A stretch of 21,466 bases of DNA from CAZMGG01 sp964565715 (GCA_964565715.1 CAZMGG010000099.1:1-21466), one strand, 5' to 3'; positions 7,978 through 15,425 are shown, counted from the stretch's first letter. The notes: generated by a model not told the origin, from the sequence alone. Made by a program: numbers and translations.

Positions 7978-8618
7978 GCGAGTCGCCGAAGGCCCCGCCC
8001 GCCACGCTGCCGCCGCCGCGGGTGCATCCCTCGGCCCTGGTGGAAGCCGAGGTGGTCCTGGGTGACGGCACCTCGGTGTGGGACGGCGTCCACATCCGCC
8101 GCGGCGCCCGCATCGGCCGCCAGTGCATCGTCGGCGAGAAGACCTACGTCGCCTACGACGTGCACATCGGCGATCTGTGCAAGCTCAACGCCTGCGTCTA
8201 CGTCTGCGCCGGCGTGACGCTGGAGGACGGCGTGATGGTGTCGGCCCACACGGTCTTCACCAACGACCGCTTCCCGCGGGCCACCGATCCCGAGGTGACC
8301 GCGCTGCAGACCTCGGACCCGACCGCGGAGACGCTCACGACCGTGGTCCGGCGCGGCGCCACCATCGGCGCCAACTGCACGATCGGGCCGGGCCTCGAGC
8401 TGGGCGAGTTCTGCATGGTCGGCATGGGCAGCGTGGTGACCCGCGACGTGCCGGCCCACGCGCTGGTGCTGGGCAACCCGGCGCGGCTGCGCGGCCTGGT
8501 CTGCCGCTGCGGCGAGCCGGTGCTGAAGGTGCCCGAGGGGGCCCCGGTGGCGCCGGGCGAACACGCCTGCCATCGCTGCGGCCGCACGGTGCACTGGCGC
8601 TGCACGCACGAGGCATGA
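7974..8618 (+). CDS. Left-handed beta-helix N-acyltransferase (WbpD/WlbB-like) with C-terminal zinc-ribbon-like tail
   Basis: 214 aa. Hexapeptide repeats run from about residue 17 to 165 (for example VLGDGTSVWDGVHI, ATIGANCTIGPG and MVGMGSVVTRDVPA, ending in GNPARL). The insert FTNDRFPRA (95-103) is characteristic of the WbpD/WlbB group, which acetylates the 3-amino group of UDP-diamino-uronic acid sugars with acetyl-CoA. A C-terminal extension has Cys177, Cys179, Cys199 and Cys202 in a CxC...CxxC arrangement, likely binding zinc. Its position directly after the aminotransferase and dehydrogenase genes suggests it acylates the newly made amino sugar; whether the acyl group is acetyl cannot be told. 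The start overlaps the upstream stop by four bases, with GGGAG six bases before the ATG. The next gene begins in another ATGA overlap (8615-8618). Confidence 0.92.
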   Translation: MSESPKAPPATLPPPRVHPSALVEAEVVLGDGTSVWDGVHIRRGARIGRQCIVGEKTYVAYDVHIGDLCKLNACVYVCAGVTLEDGVMVSAHTVFTNDRFPRATDPEVTALQTSDPTAETLTTVVRRGATIGANCTIGPGLELGEFCMVGMGSVVTRDVPAHALVLGNPARLRGLVCRCGEPVLKVPEGAPVAPGEHACHRCGRTVHWRCTHEA

Positions 8619-9967
8619 CCCGTTCGGTGGCGGTGGTCGGTGGCGGCATCACCGGCCTGACGCTGGCCCACGACCTGCAGGTCCGCGGCTGCGCCGTCAC
8701 CGTGTTCGACGGCGCGCCGCAGCTCGGCGGTCTCAGCGCCGCCTGCGCGCACGGCGACTTCGTCTGGGACCGCTTCTACCACGTCATCGCGCCGGGCGAC
8801 CGCCACCTGCTGGCCCTGCTCACGGACCTCGGCCTCGGCGAGGCCGTGCGCTGGACCCCGACGCGGCAGGGGCTCTGGCTCGACGGCGCGGTCCGTTCCC
8901 TCGACTCGGCGTGGGACCTGCTGCGCCTGCCGGGCCTGTCGCTGTGGGACAAGTTCCGGGTCGGCGCGCTCACCCTGCACGCCCGGAAGAACCACGGCGC
9001 CGACGTGCTCGACCACACCAGCGCCGCCGACTGGCTGCGGCGGCACTGCGGCGACCGCGCCTGGGACCGGCTCTGGCGGCATCTGCTGCGGGCCAAGCTC
9101 GGCAGCGCCGCCGGGCAGGTGTCGGCCCGCTTCATCATCGCCACCCTGCGGCGCCTGCTCACCGCGAGACGCCGCACCGGCGGTGGCGAGCGCTTCGGCT
9201 ACGTCGAGGGCGGCTACGCCGCCGTGCTCGAACGGCTGTGCCAGCGGCTGCGCGACGGCGGCGCCGGGCTGTGCCCGGCCACGCCGGTCGCGCGCGTGCG
9301 CGTCGACCGCGACGGCCACGGCGTCACCGTCACCGCCGCCGGCCGGGACCAGCCCTTCGACCAGGCGGTGCTGACCCTGCCGAACCCGGCGCTGGCCGAG
9401 GTCACAGCCGACCTGCCGGAGCACACCGCCGCCGCCCTGCGCGGCACACCCTACCTCGGCGTCGCCTGCACCGTGGCGGTCGGTGCCGGCCGGCTGGGCC
9501 CGCACTACATCCTCAACCTCTGCGACGACGCCCTGCGCATCACCGGCGTGATCGAGACCAGCAACGTCGTCGATCCCGGCCAGACCGCCGGCCACACCCT
9601 GGTCTACCTGCCGCGCTACGGCCTGCACGGCTCCCGGGACCTCGCCGCCGACGATGCCGAGGTGCGGCAGACGGCGCTGCAGGACCTCGCCGCCGTTCAC
9701 CCCCGAGCCGACGCCGAGTGGCTGCGGCACGCCGCCGTGCATCGGGCCGCCTTCATCCAGCCCCTGCCGCTCACCGGCCGCGGCCCGGTGCAGCCGCCGC
9801 GCAGCATCGTCCCAGGCCGCGTGTTCGCGGTGAACAACGCCCAGCTTCCCGCCTGCATCCTCAACAACAACGACTGCGTGGGGCTGGCGCGGCTGGCGGC
9901 CGCCGCCATCGCCGCCGGCACGCCCGGCGGCACCCCGGCTCCGCCGCCGGCGCCGGTCAGGGCCTGA
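8615..9967 (+). CDS. FAD-dependent oxidoreductase (amine-oxidase/protoporphyrinogen-oxidase-like), glycan-cluster type
   Basis: 450 aa. The N-terminus has the dinucleotide-binding motif VGGGITGLTLAHDL, followed by GGLSAA and WDRFYHVI. The middle carries the AWDRLWRHLLRAKLG and GYVEGGYAAVLERL segments, and the C-terminus has the final FAD-contact region (GRVFAVNNAQLP). This pattern belongs to the NAD(P)/FAD oxidoreductase subgroup, related to protoporphyrinogen oxidase and UDP-galactopyranose mutase, that recurs in exopolysaccharide and glycolipid gene clusters. Its reaction is not established to my knowledge. The UDP-galactopyranose mutase active-site pattern is not evident. It starts inside an ATGA overlap with the acyltransferase gene, so it is part of the operon. 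Its last 11 bases overlap the end of the convergent kinase gene. No transcription terminator is visible at this junction. Confidence 0.9.
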   Translation: MTRSVAVVGGGITGLTLAHDLQVRGCAVTVFDGAPQLGGLSAACAHGDFVWDRFYHVIAPGDRHLLALLTDLGLGEAVRWTPTRQGLWLDGAVRSLDSAWDLLRLPGLSLWDKFRVGALTLHARKNHGADVLDHTSAADWLRRHCGDRAWDRLWRHLLRAKLGSAAGQVSARFIIATLRRLLTARRRTGGGERFGYVEGGYAAVLERLCQRLRDGGAGLCPATPVARVRVDRDGHGVTVTAAGRDQPFDQAVLTLPNPALAEVTADLPEHTAAALRGTPYLGVACTVAVGAGRLGPHYILNLCDDALRITGVIETSNVVDPGQTAGHTLVYLPRYGLHGSRDLAADDAEVRQTALQDLAAVHPRADAEWLRHAAVHRAAFIQPLPLTGRGPVQPPRSIVPGRVFAVNNAQLPACILNNNDCVGLARLAAAAIAAGTPGGTPAPPPAPVRA

Positions 9968-11639
9968 GCCGGGCGAGGCTGCCGGGTGCGGGCACCAGCA
10001 GGCGGACGCCGACGAACGGCGCGTGCAGGTTGGCGGCCCGCGCCGAACGCGCCGGCCCGCCGCCGCCGCCCTGGCTGAGCCAACTGGCGCCCCGCACCAC
10101 CCGCATGCGCCTGCTGCCGGTGGCCCCAGGCCCGCCACGCCATTCGTCCAGGCACCACTCCCAGACCTGCTCGCGGGCTGGATCGGCCGCCTCGCCCAGC
10201 GCGGCGATGCCCGCCGTCCATTCCGCGTCCCGCGGCAGTCGGCCGCCGATGCGCCGGCAGAACTCCCGCGCCTCGCTCCAGTCGATGCTCTCCACCGGCA
10301 GGTCGTCGCCGCGCGTCCGGCCCGGCCGCGTGCCCATCACCGCGTGCCACTGCCGCTGGTCCACCGGCCGCTCGCCGAAGTAGACGGCGCTGCCGCCGGG
10401 CAGCGCGACCAGCCGCAGCACCATGCCGGTGCAGGGCTCGACGATCGCCAGCGGCCGCCGTTCGGCGTCCAGTTCGGCGCCGGCGGCAACGGCGAAGCCC
10501 GCCGGCAGGCGCGGCAGCGGCCCGCTCACCGCCGGCGCCGTCGCGGTACGCGCCTGCAGCAGCAGCACCGCGGTCCCGACCCGGTCCGGATCCTCGTCGG
10601 CCGGCGGCAGCGTCGGTCTGGCCGTCTCGCGCGGGGCCGCCTGCAGCCGGTCCAGCGCCAGCAGGTCGCGGGCCTCGCCGAAGCCGTCGGCGGCGAACGT
10701 CGGCCGCGCCAGAACGCCCGGCACCCGCCCCCGTTCGGGCAGCTTCGCCATCACCGCCAGCAGGTCCCGGTGCAGGGCCTCGCCGTCGGCGTAGCGGGCG
10801 TCGGGCGCCTCCAGCACGCAGCGCGCCACCACCGCCCGCAGGTCCGGGCCGACGCCGGCGGCCAGCAGCCGCCGGTCCAGGTCCTCGGTGCACACCACCC
10901 GCTGCATCAGTTCGGTCAGCGACCGCGGCTCCAGGGTGCCGCGCAGGATCGCCCACGGATCCTCGCCGGTCAGCAGGAAGAACATCGTCATGCCGAGCCC
11001 GTGGATGTCGGCGGCGGGCCCGGCGCTGCGCGGATCGCGCACCTGCTCCGGCGCCACGTAGGGCAGCGTGCCCAGCACGTCGCCCAGCAGCGTCCGGCCC
11101 GGGTCGTCCATCTGCCTGACCAGACCGAGGTCCGACAGCTTGGTGCGGCCATCGGGTCGCACCAGCACGTTGCGCGGCTTCACGTCGCGGTGCACCAGCC
11201 GCGCGCGATGCAGCGCGCCGAGCCCCGCCGCCACCTGCGCGGCGATGGCGATGGCGTCGGCGTCCGGCAGCCCGACCCGGCCGGTCTGCCGCCGGTAGCG
11301 CGCCAGCAGTTCGGTCAGGTCCACGCCCCGGACCAGTTCGGTGACCAGGAAGGGCACGCCGTGATGGCTGCCGACCTGGTAGATGCGCACGACGTTGCGA
11401 TGCTGCACCCGCGCGCAGGCCTGCGCCTCCAGCAGGAACCGCTCGCGATGCTCGGGCCTGCCGGCGAACGCCGCGTGCATCACCTTGACCGCCACGGGGA
11501 TCCGCAGGTCGAGATGGAAGCCGCGGTACACGCTGCCCTGGGCGCCGTCGGCGATGCGTTCCAGCACGGCGCAGCGGCCGAGCATGCGGCCGGGCGTCGC
11601 TGCGGCAGGACGCAGATGAGGAAGGAGGGGATCGGTCAT
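9957..11639 (-). CDS. Soluble Ser/Thr protein kinase with C-terminal compact FGE-sulfatase (SUMF1)-like domain
   Basis: 560 aa. Kinase domain about residues 20-300: glycine loop DGAQGSVYRG, ATP-binding Lys52 in VAVKV, alpha-C Glu71, catalytic loop HRDVKPRN (Asp152, Asn157), metal-binding Asp170 in DLG (the more common form is DFG), and APE in VAPEQ. A variable linker follows. Residues ~400-560 form a formylglycine-generating-enzyme-like domain: PVESIDWSEAREFCRRIGGRLPRDAEW, VWEWCLDEW, VVRGASW and GVRLL. It is short and lacks the usual FxMGS entry motif. Kinase-FGE fusions are known (chlamydial Pkn1 and planctomycete proteins). No membrane segment is visible. The ATG at 11637-11639 is preferred; a GTG at 11735 would add 32 low-complexity residues with no ribosome site. 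The ECF sigma factor gene lies 202 bases upstream on the same strand. Confidence 0.9.
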   Translation of the reverse strand: MTDPLLPHLRPAAATPGRMLGRCAVLERIADGAQGSVYRGFHLDLRIPVAVKVMHAAFAGRPEHRERFLLEAQACARVQHRNVVRIYQVGSHHGVPFLVTELVRGVDLTELLARYRRQTGRVGLPDADAIAIAAQVAAGLGALHRARLVHRDVKPRNVLVRPDGRTKLSDLGLVRQMDDPGRTLLGDVLGTLPYVAPEQVRDPRSAGPAADIHGLGMTMFFLLTGEDPWAILRGTLEPRSLTELMQRVVCTEDLDRRLLAAGVGPDLRAVVARCVLEAPDARYADGEALHRDLLAVMAKLPERGRVPGVLARPTFAADGFGEARDLLALDRLQAAPRETARPTLPPADEDPDRVGTAVLLLQARTATAPAVSGPLPRLPAGFAVAAGAELDAERRPLAIVEPCTGMVLRLVALPGGSAVYFGERPVDQRQWHAVMGTRPGRTRGDDLPVESIDWSEAREFCRRIGGRLPRDAEWTAGIAALGEAADPAREQVWEWCLDEWRGGPGATGSRRMRVVRGASWLSQGGGGGPARSARAANLHAPFVGVRLLVPAPGSLARLRP

Positions 11640-11652
11640 GGTTGGCGAGGGA

Positions 11653-11667
11653 GCCCGCACCGCGGGC
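11653..11667. repeat. Short inverted repeat in the kinase gene leader
   Basis: GCCCGC, loop ACC, GCGGGC forms a perfect six-pair GC hairpin ending 14 bases before the kinase ATG. It may affect ribosome access, since no good Shine-Dalgarno is visible there, or may be chance in GC-rich DNA. The rest of the 202-base gap up to 11841 shows no open frame or terminator I would support. Confidence 0.25.
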
Positions 11668-11668
11668 G

Positions 11669-11677
11669 GCGAAGTGT
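11669..11677 (-). promoter_or_regulatory. Shared ACACTTCGC element upstream of the kinase gene
   Basis: On the minus strand GGATAC is followed, after a few bases, by ACACTTCGC. The same pair of elements, contiguous, occurs just upstream of the ECF sigma gene (12517-12530). It may be a common promoter or operator for both genes. The evidence is two occurrences only. Confidence 0.25.
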
Positions 11678-11841
11678 GACCCGTATCCGCTGAGCGGCAA
11701 CTTCCACCCGCCGGGCCGTGTGCATCCTGGGACACCCGCCGCCGCGTGCGAGCCGTTGGCGGCGATGCCGCCGGCGCCTCCGCGGCGCGACGCCGGAATG
11801 GGACCGGCGGATTGGCTCAACCCCGGACCGACGCGCCGGTC

Positions 11842-12510
11842 TCAGTAGTCGAAGCCGAGGCGGCGGAACGCCACCAGGGCGCGATGGAACAGCACCCGCA
11901 CCGAGCCTTCGCGCTCATAGCCCATTCGCTCGGCGATCTCGGCGAACGACAGTCCCTGCAGGATCCGCAGCAGCAGCACTTCCTGGTGCGGCGGCAAGAG
12001 CCCGGCGATCGCCGCCCGGAAGCGCTCCTCGAGTTCCCTGGCCCGCGCCACCGCGCTCTGCAGCCCGGCCGGTCCGGGCAGGCCGTCCAGGCCGGTGCCG
12101 GCCTCGTCGAGGGCCTCGGGCCGCAGCCGGCGGCGCCCGCCGCCGCGCTTCTGCGCCCGCGACCGCCGCCACAGGTCCCGCCACTTGTGGTCGGCCACCT
12201 GCCGCACCCATTCCCAGAACTGCTGCACCGAGCGCAGGTCGAAGGCCGCCAGGTTGCGGAACGCGTAGAGCAGGACCTCCTGCTGCAGATCCTCGATGCC
12301 ATGGCCCGGCGGGAACTCACGGCCGCCGCACAGCCGGGCGACCCGGGCGCCGATGCGCGCCGCCAGGTCCGGCCATGGCACCGGTGCGGCAGGGCCGCAC
12401 GCCTGCCGCAGCAGGACGGTGGTGCCATGGTGCGGCTCACCGGCAGGATCCGCAGGAAGCCCGGACGGCGGCTCGGGAGGAGGAGAAGGCTGGCGAGGAC
12501 TCTCGTTCAT
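11842..12510 (-). CDS. ECF-type RNA polymerase sigma factor
   Basis: 222 aa. A Pro-rich N-terminal tail (~1-30) precedes a sigma-70 region 2 (~45-115). This has the core-binding signature GIEDLQQEVLLYAFRNL and FWEWVRQVADHKWRDLWRRSRAQKR. Region 4 (~160-222) has a helix-turn-helix: LLPPHQEVLLLRILQGLSF, then AEIAERMGYEREGSVRVLFHRAL. Region 3 is absent, as expected for ECF factors. No anti-sigma factor is encoded next to it. Instead a Ser/Thr kinase gene lies downstream and an FHA protein gene upstream on the same strand, an arrangement typical of kinase-linked ECF factors. The ATG at 12508-12510 has no clear ribosome site. The acidic sigma-4 surface typical of self-inhibited types is not obvious. 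Target promoters are unknown. Confidence 0.9.
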   Translation of the reverse strand: MNESPRQPSPPPEPPSGLPADPAGEPHHGTTVLLRQACGPAAPVPWPDLAARIGARVARLCGGREFPPGHGIEDLQQEVLLYAFRNLAAFDLRSVQQFWEWVRQVADHKWRDLWRRSRAQKRGGGRRRLRPEALDEAGTGLDGLPGPAGLQSAVARARELEERFRAAIAGLLPPHQEVLLLRILQGLSFAEIAERMGYEREGSVRVLFHRALVAFRRLGFDY

Positions 12511-12516
12511 TCCGGT

Positions 12517-12530
12517 GCGAAGTGTATCCC
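12517..12530 (-). promoter_or_regulatory. Shared GGGATAC-ACACTTCGC element upstream of the sigma factor gene
   Basis: The minus strand reads GGGATACACTTCGC just before the sigma gene start, containing the 9-mer ACACTTCGC also found upstream of the kinase gene (11669-11677). It could be part of an autoregulated promoter. TACACT has four of six matches to a -10 box, but it lies so close to the ATG that the transcript would be nearly leaderless. Confidence 0.25.
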
Positions 12531-12550
12531 ACGTCCGGCGCGGCGACGGC

Positions 12551-13054
12551 TCAGTGCCGGCACCACCACGCCAGCAGCGGCAGCGCCAGCATCACCGCGC
12601 ACCGCAGGAGCCGGCGCCATGGGATGTGCCGCCGCGCCGCGGCGACCGTCCCGACGAACTCCAAGGACTTCGCCGCGACTGCGGACACCGTCGCCGCGTC
12701 CGCCACCGGCGCCACCGCAATCCCCTCCGAGCACTCGTAGCGCAGCAGCAATCCGCCCACCTGCAACCGATCGCCGGGCTGCAGCAGCTGCCAGCCCAGC
12801 AGGGGCGCTTCGTTGCGCAGGGTCGGCCAGGTGGCCCCCAGGTCCAGCGCATAGTGCCGCCCGCCCCGCCGCTCGACACACAGATGCCGCCGTGACACCG
12901 TCGGTTCGGCCACCCGCAGCTCGCAGCCGGCACCGCGGCCCAGCACGCCGCGCCAGCCCTCGCTGGCCGGCAGCGGCAGCACGCGCTCGCCCGCCCGCAG
13001 CACCGCGGCCGCGGGCCCCGCCGCAGCATCGCCGAGGTCGCGGGACAGCATCAT
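12551..13054 (-). CDS. Tail-anchored FHA-domain protein
   Basis: 167 aa. An FHA domain (about residues 18-110) shows the expected order: LGRGAGCELRV, then TVSRRHLCVE (the phosphothreonine-binding Ser/Arg/His core), a strand pair, LDLGATWPTLRNEAPL in place of the usual NG...N loop, and LQPGDRLQVGGLLLRY. After a linker comes a single hydrophobic helix (about 146-163, LLRCAVMLALPLLAWW) at the extreme C-terminus, so the FHA domain probably faces the cytoplasm from the membrane. FHA domains bind phosphothreonine peptides, and the Ser/Thr kinase two genes downstream is the obvious candidate partner. The sigma gene follows after 40 bases. The start has two consecutive ATG codons (13054 and 13051) and no clear ribosome site. 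Confidence 0.85.
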   Translation of the reverse strand: MMLSRDLGDAAAGPAAAVLRAGERVLPLPASEGWRGVLGRGAGCELRVAEPTVSRRHLCVERRGGRHYALDLGATWPTLRNEAPLLGWQLLQPGDRLQVGGLLLRYECSEGIAVAPVADAATVSAVAAKSLEFVGTVAAARRHIPWRRLLRCAVMLALPLLAWWCRH

Positions 13055-13101
13055 GCCAGGCCAGCGCAGGATGGCGCGCCGCCGCTACCGCCGGTCCCCG
13101 T

Positions 13102-15393
13102 TCAGTCCAGATGATGGTCGCGCAGCACGAAGCGCCACTTGTCCCACCGGTCGCTGTCGGTCACCGTGCCCCGGATCACCCGGCCGTAGCGCAGCGCCCC
13201 CTGCCGCACCGCCGGATCGCTGGTGGCGTCCGCCAGGTGCATCAGCCCGCCGATCAGGAAGGTGTGGGCGCCGCCCAGCGGCGAGTCGCCCCACTTCACG
13301 CCCACCGTGGCGTCGAAATGATTGGCCGGCACCGGCTGCCCGTTGGCGGAGATCGGCACGTAGTAGCGCAGCCCTTCCGCCACCAGCCCGCGCACCGGAT
13401 CCTGATGGTTGGTCAACCACGCGTACTGCACCGCCGGCACCACGTCCTCGCAGATCTGCAGCAGCACCGGCTCCTGGAAGAAGCGCCAGGCGCCGAGGTA
13501 GCCATACAGCACCGCGCCGTGCTGCCACGGCATGTAGAACGTGTGCGTGCCCGGGAACCCGGTCCCCGGATAGGTGCCCTGGAACACCATCGCCCGGCTG
13601 GCATGGCTGCGATTGCGCTGCACGTCGACGATCTCGCGGGCCCGCCGCACCGCGTAGTCCTTGATGCTGGCGTCGCCGGTGGCCAGGTAGACCTGGGCGA
13701 AGCCCTGCATGCACCAGCCCTCGGCCCGCGCCGCCTGCATCCAGGCCGTGCTGTAGTCCTGCAGCCGCATCAGCGCCTTCAGGCTCTGGCCGAGCTGGCG
13801 CAGCTCCTCCTGGGCCCAGCAGTCGCCGCTCACCGTCCAGTAGTCGAACAGCAGGTCCGTGGACCAGTGCTCATGATCGAAGTGCTCCCAGCCATGGGCC
13901 CGCTGCGAGCCGCCCGGCACCCGGGTGCGGTAGGCGGCATACAGCCCGCTGGCATACAGGCTCCGCCGGCCGAGCGACTCCTGCGACAGGTCGCGCGAGC
14001 CGGGATAGATCGGCACGCCGTCCCACAGCAGGATGCGCTGGCTGCTGCCCACCTGCAGGCCGTACAGGTGATAGGGCCGCATCGCCTGCGCCCAGGCCTT
14101 CTGCTCCAGGACCGTCAGCAGCTTGTGATGATTGGCCTGCACCGCATGGGCCAGATCCGGCGACAGCGGATGATTGCGCGGCGTGCCGGTGGTCGCCGTG
14201 ATCAGCGCATCGCCGCGGCTGCCCCAGGTGCCGAACCAGCCGGCGTTGCTCCAGGCCTGGAACTCGTTCTCTGCCCGGGTGGCGGCATTGGCCGGCCCGG
14301 CGATCGGCCCGCCCAGGAGGCCGAGCGCCTCGGTGCGGTACCACGAATCCTGCGTCGCCAGCGCCCGCAGCGGCTGGTTGACCATCGCGCCGGCCAGCGC
14401 CACCCAGCGATCCCGTTCGGCCTGGGCCGCGCCAGGCACGATCTGCGTCAGCACGAACCGGTAGCGCCGGGTCTGCGCGTCGTCGAGCCAGGTGTTCTGC
14501 ATCACCCGGAAGCCGACGTAGCCGTTGGCCAGGTTCTGCGCCGCCTCGATCGCCTCCTGCACCGGCCGGTACGGCTGCACGCCCGCGCCGCGCACCAGGA
14601 AGCGCGCCTCGGTCACGTCGACCCCGCCCAGCGGATACAGGTTGGGATCGGTGGAGCCGTTCGGCGCGTCGCTGCCGAGGTAGTCGTTGCCCAGCACCCA
14701 GTCGACGATCACGATCGGCAGGTCGCGGAACTCGGTCTTGTAGAAGGTCGACGTCAGGTAGTCGCGGCCCAGCCCCTGGCCGAGGGCGGCGCGATGATAC
14801 GTGCGATGCCGCCGCGTCTCGCTGAGCGCCGTCGAGGCCAGCAGTTCGCCGCTGCCCTCGAGGTAGCCCCGATAGGCGACGTTGAAGGTGTCCTTCACCT
14901 CGGCGCCGACGCTCAACCCGCCGCTGAGCTGCGCCACCCAGGGATGCCGTTCGAACGCGGCGGTCATCGGCTGCACGTCCTTGACGACGCGGTAGGTGAC
15001 CGTGGTGTTGGCCGGCAGCGTGGCGGTGAACTGCGCCTGCGCCACCCGCACGGTGCCGTCCGGCCACCGCTGCAGGACGCGCCAGGCGGTGGCATGGTCG
15101 GCGACGCCGACGTTGGCGAGGTCCGGCCGCGCGCCCTTCGGGAACGGCACCGACGCCAGGATGGTCTCGGTGCGCTCGGTGGGCTGGTCGTTGCGCACGG
15201 TGAACTCCGGCGTGATGTCCAGCGGCGCGCCGCTGCCGCCGCCGCCGTTGCCGCCGCCGTTGCCGCCCGGGTCGCCGCCGCCGACGCCGCCGCCGGCCTC
15301 GGTGCCCGCCCCGCTGCACCCCGCCAGCATGGCCAGCAGCAGGATCGCTCCGTAGTGCCTTCCCTTCCGTCCCATCGCTCGCACCGTGTTCAT
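13102..15393 (-). CDS. Large lipoprotein with PcRGLX/YetA-like RIFT-barrel N-terminus, putative polysaccharide-acting
   Basis: 763 aa. A lipoprotein signal (lipobox LAGC, Cys26) is followed by a Gly-rich linker (34-55) and a region beginning FTVRNDQPTERTETILASVPFPKG with RVLQRWPDGTVRVAQAQF. This matches the N-terminal RIFT-barrel segment of PcRGLX/YetA-like exo-polysaccharide lyases (rhamnogalacturonan-lyase-like). The C-terminal half is helical with aromatic-rich loops (WEHFDHEHW, HTFYMPWQHGAVLYGYLGAW, HTFLIGGLMHLAD), compatible with an alpha/alpha toroid. The catalytic residues cannot be assigned from sequence alone, so lyase activity is only suggested. The protein is presumably anchored in the outer membrane or at the cell surface. 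The ATG at 15391-15393 has GGAG about eight bases upstream, which favours it over the internal Met7. It precedes the FHA gene by 47 bases on the same strand but looks functionally separate. Confidence 0.82.
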   Translation of the reverse strand: MNTVRAMGRKGRHYGAILLLAMLAGCSGAGTEAGGGVGGGDPGGNGGGNGGGGSGAPLDITPEFTVRNDQPTERTETILASVPFPKGARPDLANVGVADHATAWRVLQRWPDGTVRVAQAQFTATLPANTTVTYRVVKDVQPMTAAFERHPWVAQLSGGLSVGAEVKDTFNVAYRGYLEGSGELLASTALSETRRHRTYHRAALGQGLGRDYLTSTFYKTEFRDLPIVIVDWVLGNDYLGSDAPNGSTDPNLYPLGGVDVTEARFLVRGAGVQPYRPVQEAIEAAQNLANGYVGFRVMQNTWLDDAQTRRYRFVLTQIVPGAAQAERDRWVALAGAMVNQPLRALATQDSWYRTEALGLLGGPIAGPANAATRAENEFQAWSNAGWFGTWGSRGDALITATTGTPRNHPLSPDLAHAVQANHHKLLTVLEQKAWAQAMRPYHLYGLQVGSSQRILLWDGVPIYPGSRDLSQESLGRRSLYASGLYAAYRTRVPGGSQRAHGWEHFDHEHWSTDLLFDYWTVSGDCWAQEELRQLGQSLKALMRLQDYSTAWMQAARAEGWCMQGFAQVYLATGDASIKDYAVRRAREIVDVQRNRSHASRAMVFQGTYPGTGFPGTHTFYMPWQHGAVLYGYLGAWRFFQEPVLLQICEDVVPAVQYAWLTNHQDPVRGLVAEGLRYYVPISANGQPVPANHFDATVGVKWGDSPLGGAHTFLIGGLMHLADATSDPAVRQGALRYGRVIRGTVTDSDRWDKWRFVLRDHHLD
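15229..15294 (-). repeat. Glycine-rich low-complexity linker coding repeat
   Basis: Near-repetitive GGC/GGN codons encode a Gly-rich tether with a few Asn, Asp and Pro residues, right after the lipidated cysteine. It probably acts as a flexible spacer between the membrane anchor and the folded domains. Such tracts are prone to length change by slippage. Confidence 0.7.
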
Positions 15394-15406
15394 GCTCGTC
15401 TCCGCG

Positions 15407-15425
15407 GTCTCCGGTGATCGGAGAC
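15407..15425. repeat. Inverted repeat in the lipoprotein gene leader
   Basis: GTCTCCG (15407-15413) and CGGAGAC (15419-15425) are perfect inverted arms separated by five bases, starting 14 bases upstream of the lipoprotein ATG. It could be an operator or an mRNA hairpin. There is no T-run, so it is not a terminator. The rest of the 15394-15555 gap holds a possible tRNA promoter and nothing else I can support. Confidence 0.35.

Noticed and set aside
8615..9967. UDP-galactopyranose mutase
   Set aside because: The FAD-binding start fits, but the later conserved segments match the broader glycan-cluster oxidoreductase group and not the mutase active site.
8198..10138. A 646-codon minus-strand open frame opposite the acyltransferase and FAD oxidoreductase genes
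   Set aside because: The plus-strand genes have clear motifs and overlapping starts; the antisense product has none.
11640..11735. GTG start at 11735 for the kinase
   Set aside because: It adds 32 residues of low-complexity sequence, has no ribosome site, and crosses the element shared with the sigma gene leader.
11746..15417. A 1223-codon open frame on the plus strand opposite the sigma, FHA and lipoprotein genes
   Set aside because: It is a shadow of three supported minus-strand genes, with His/Arg/Gln-rich composition and no domain.
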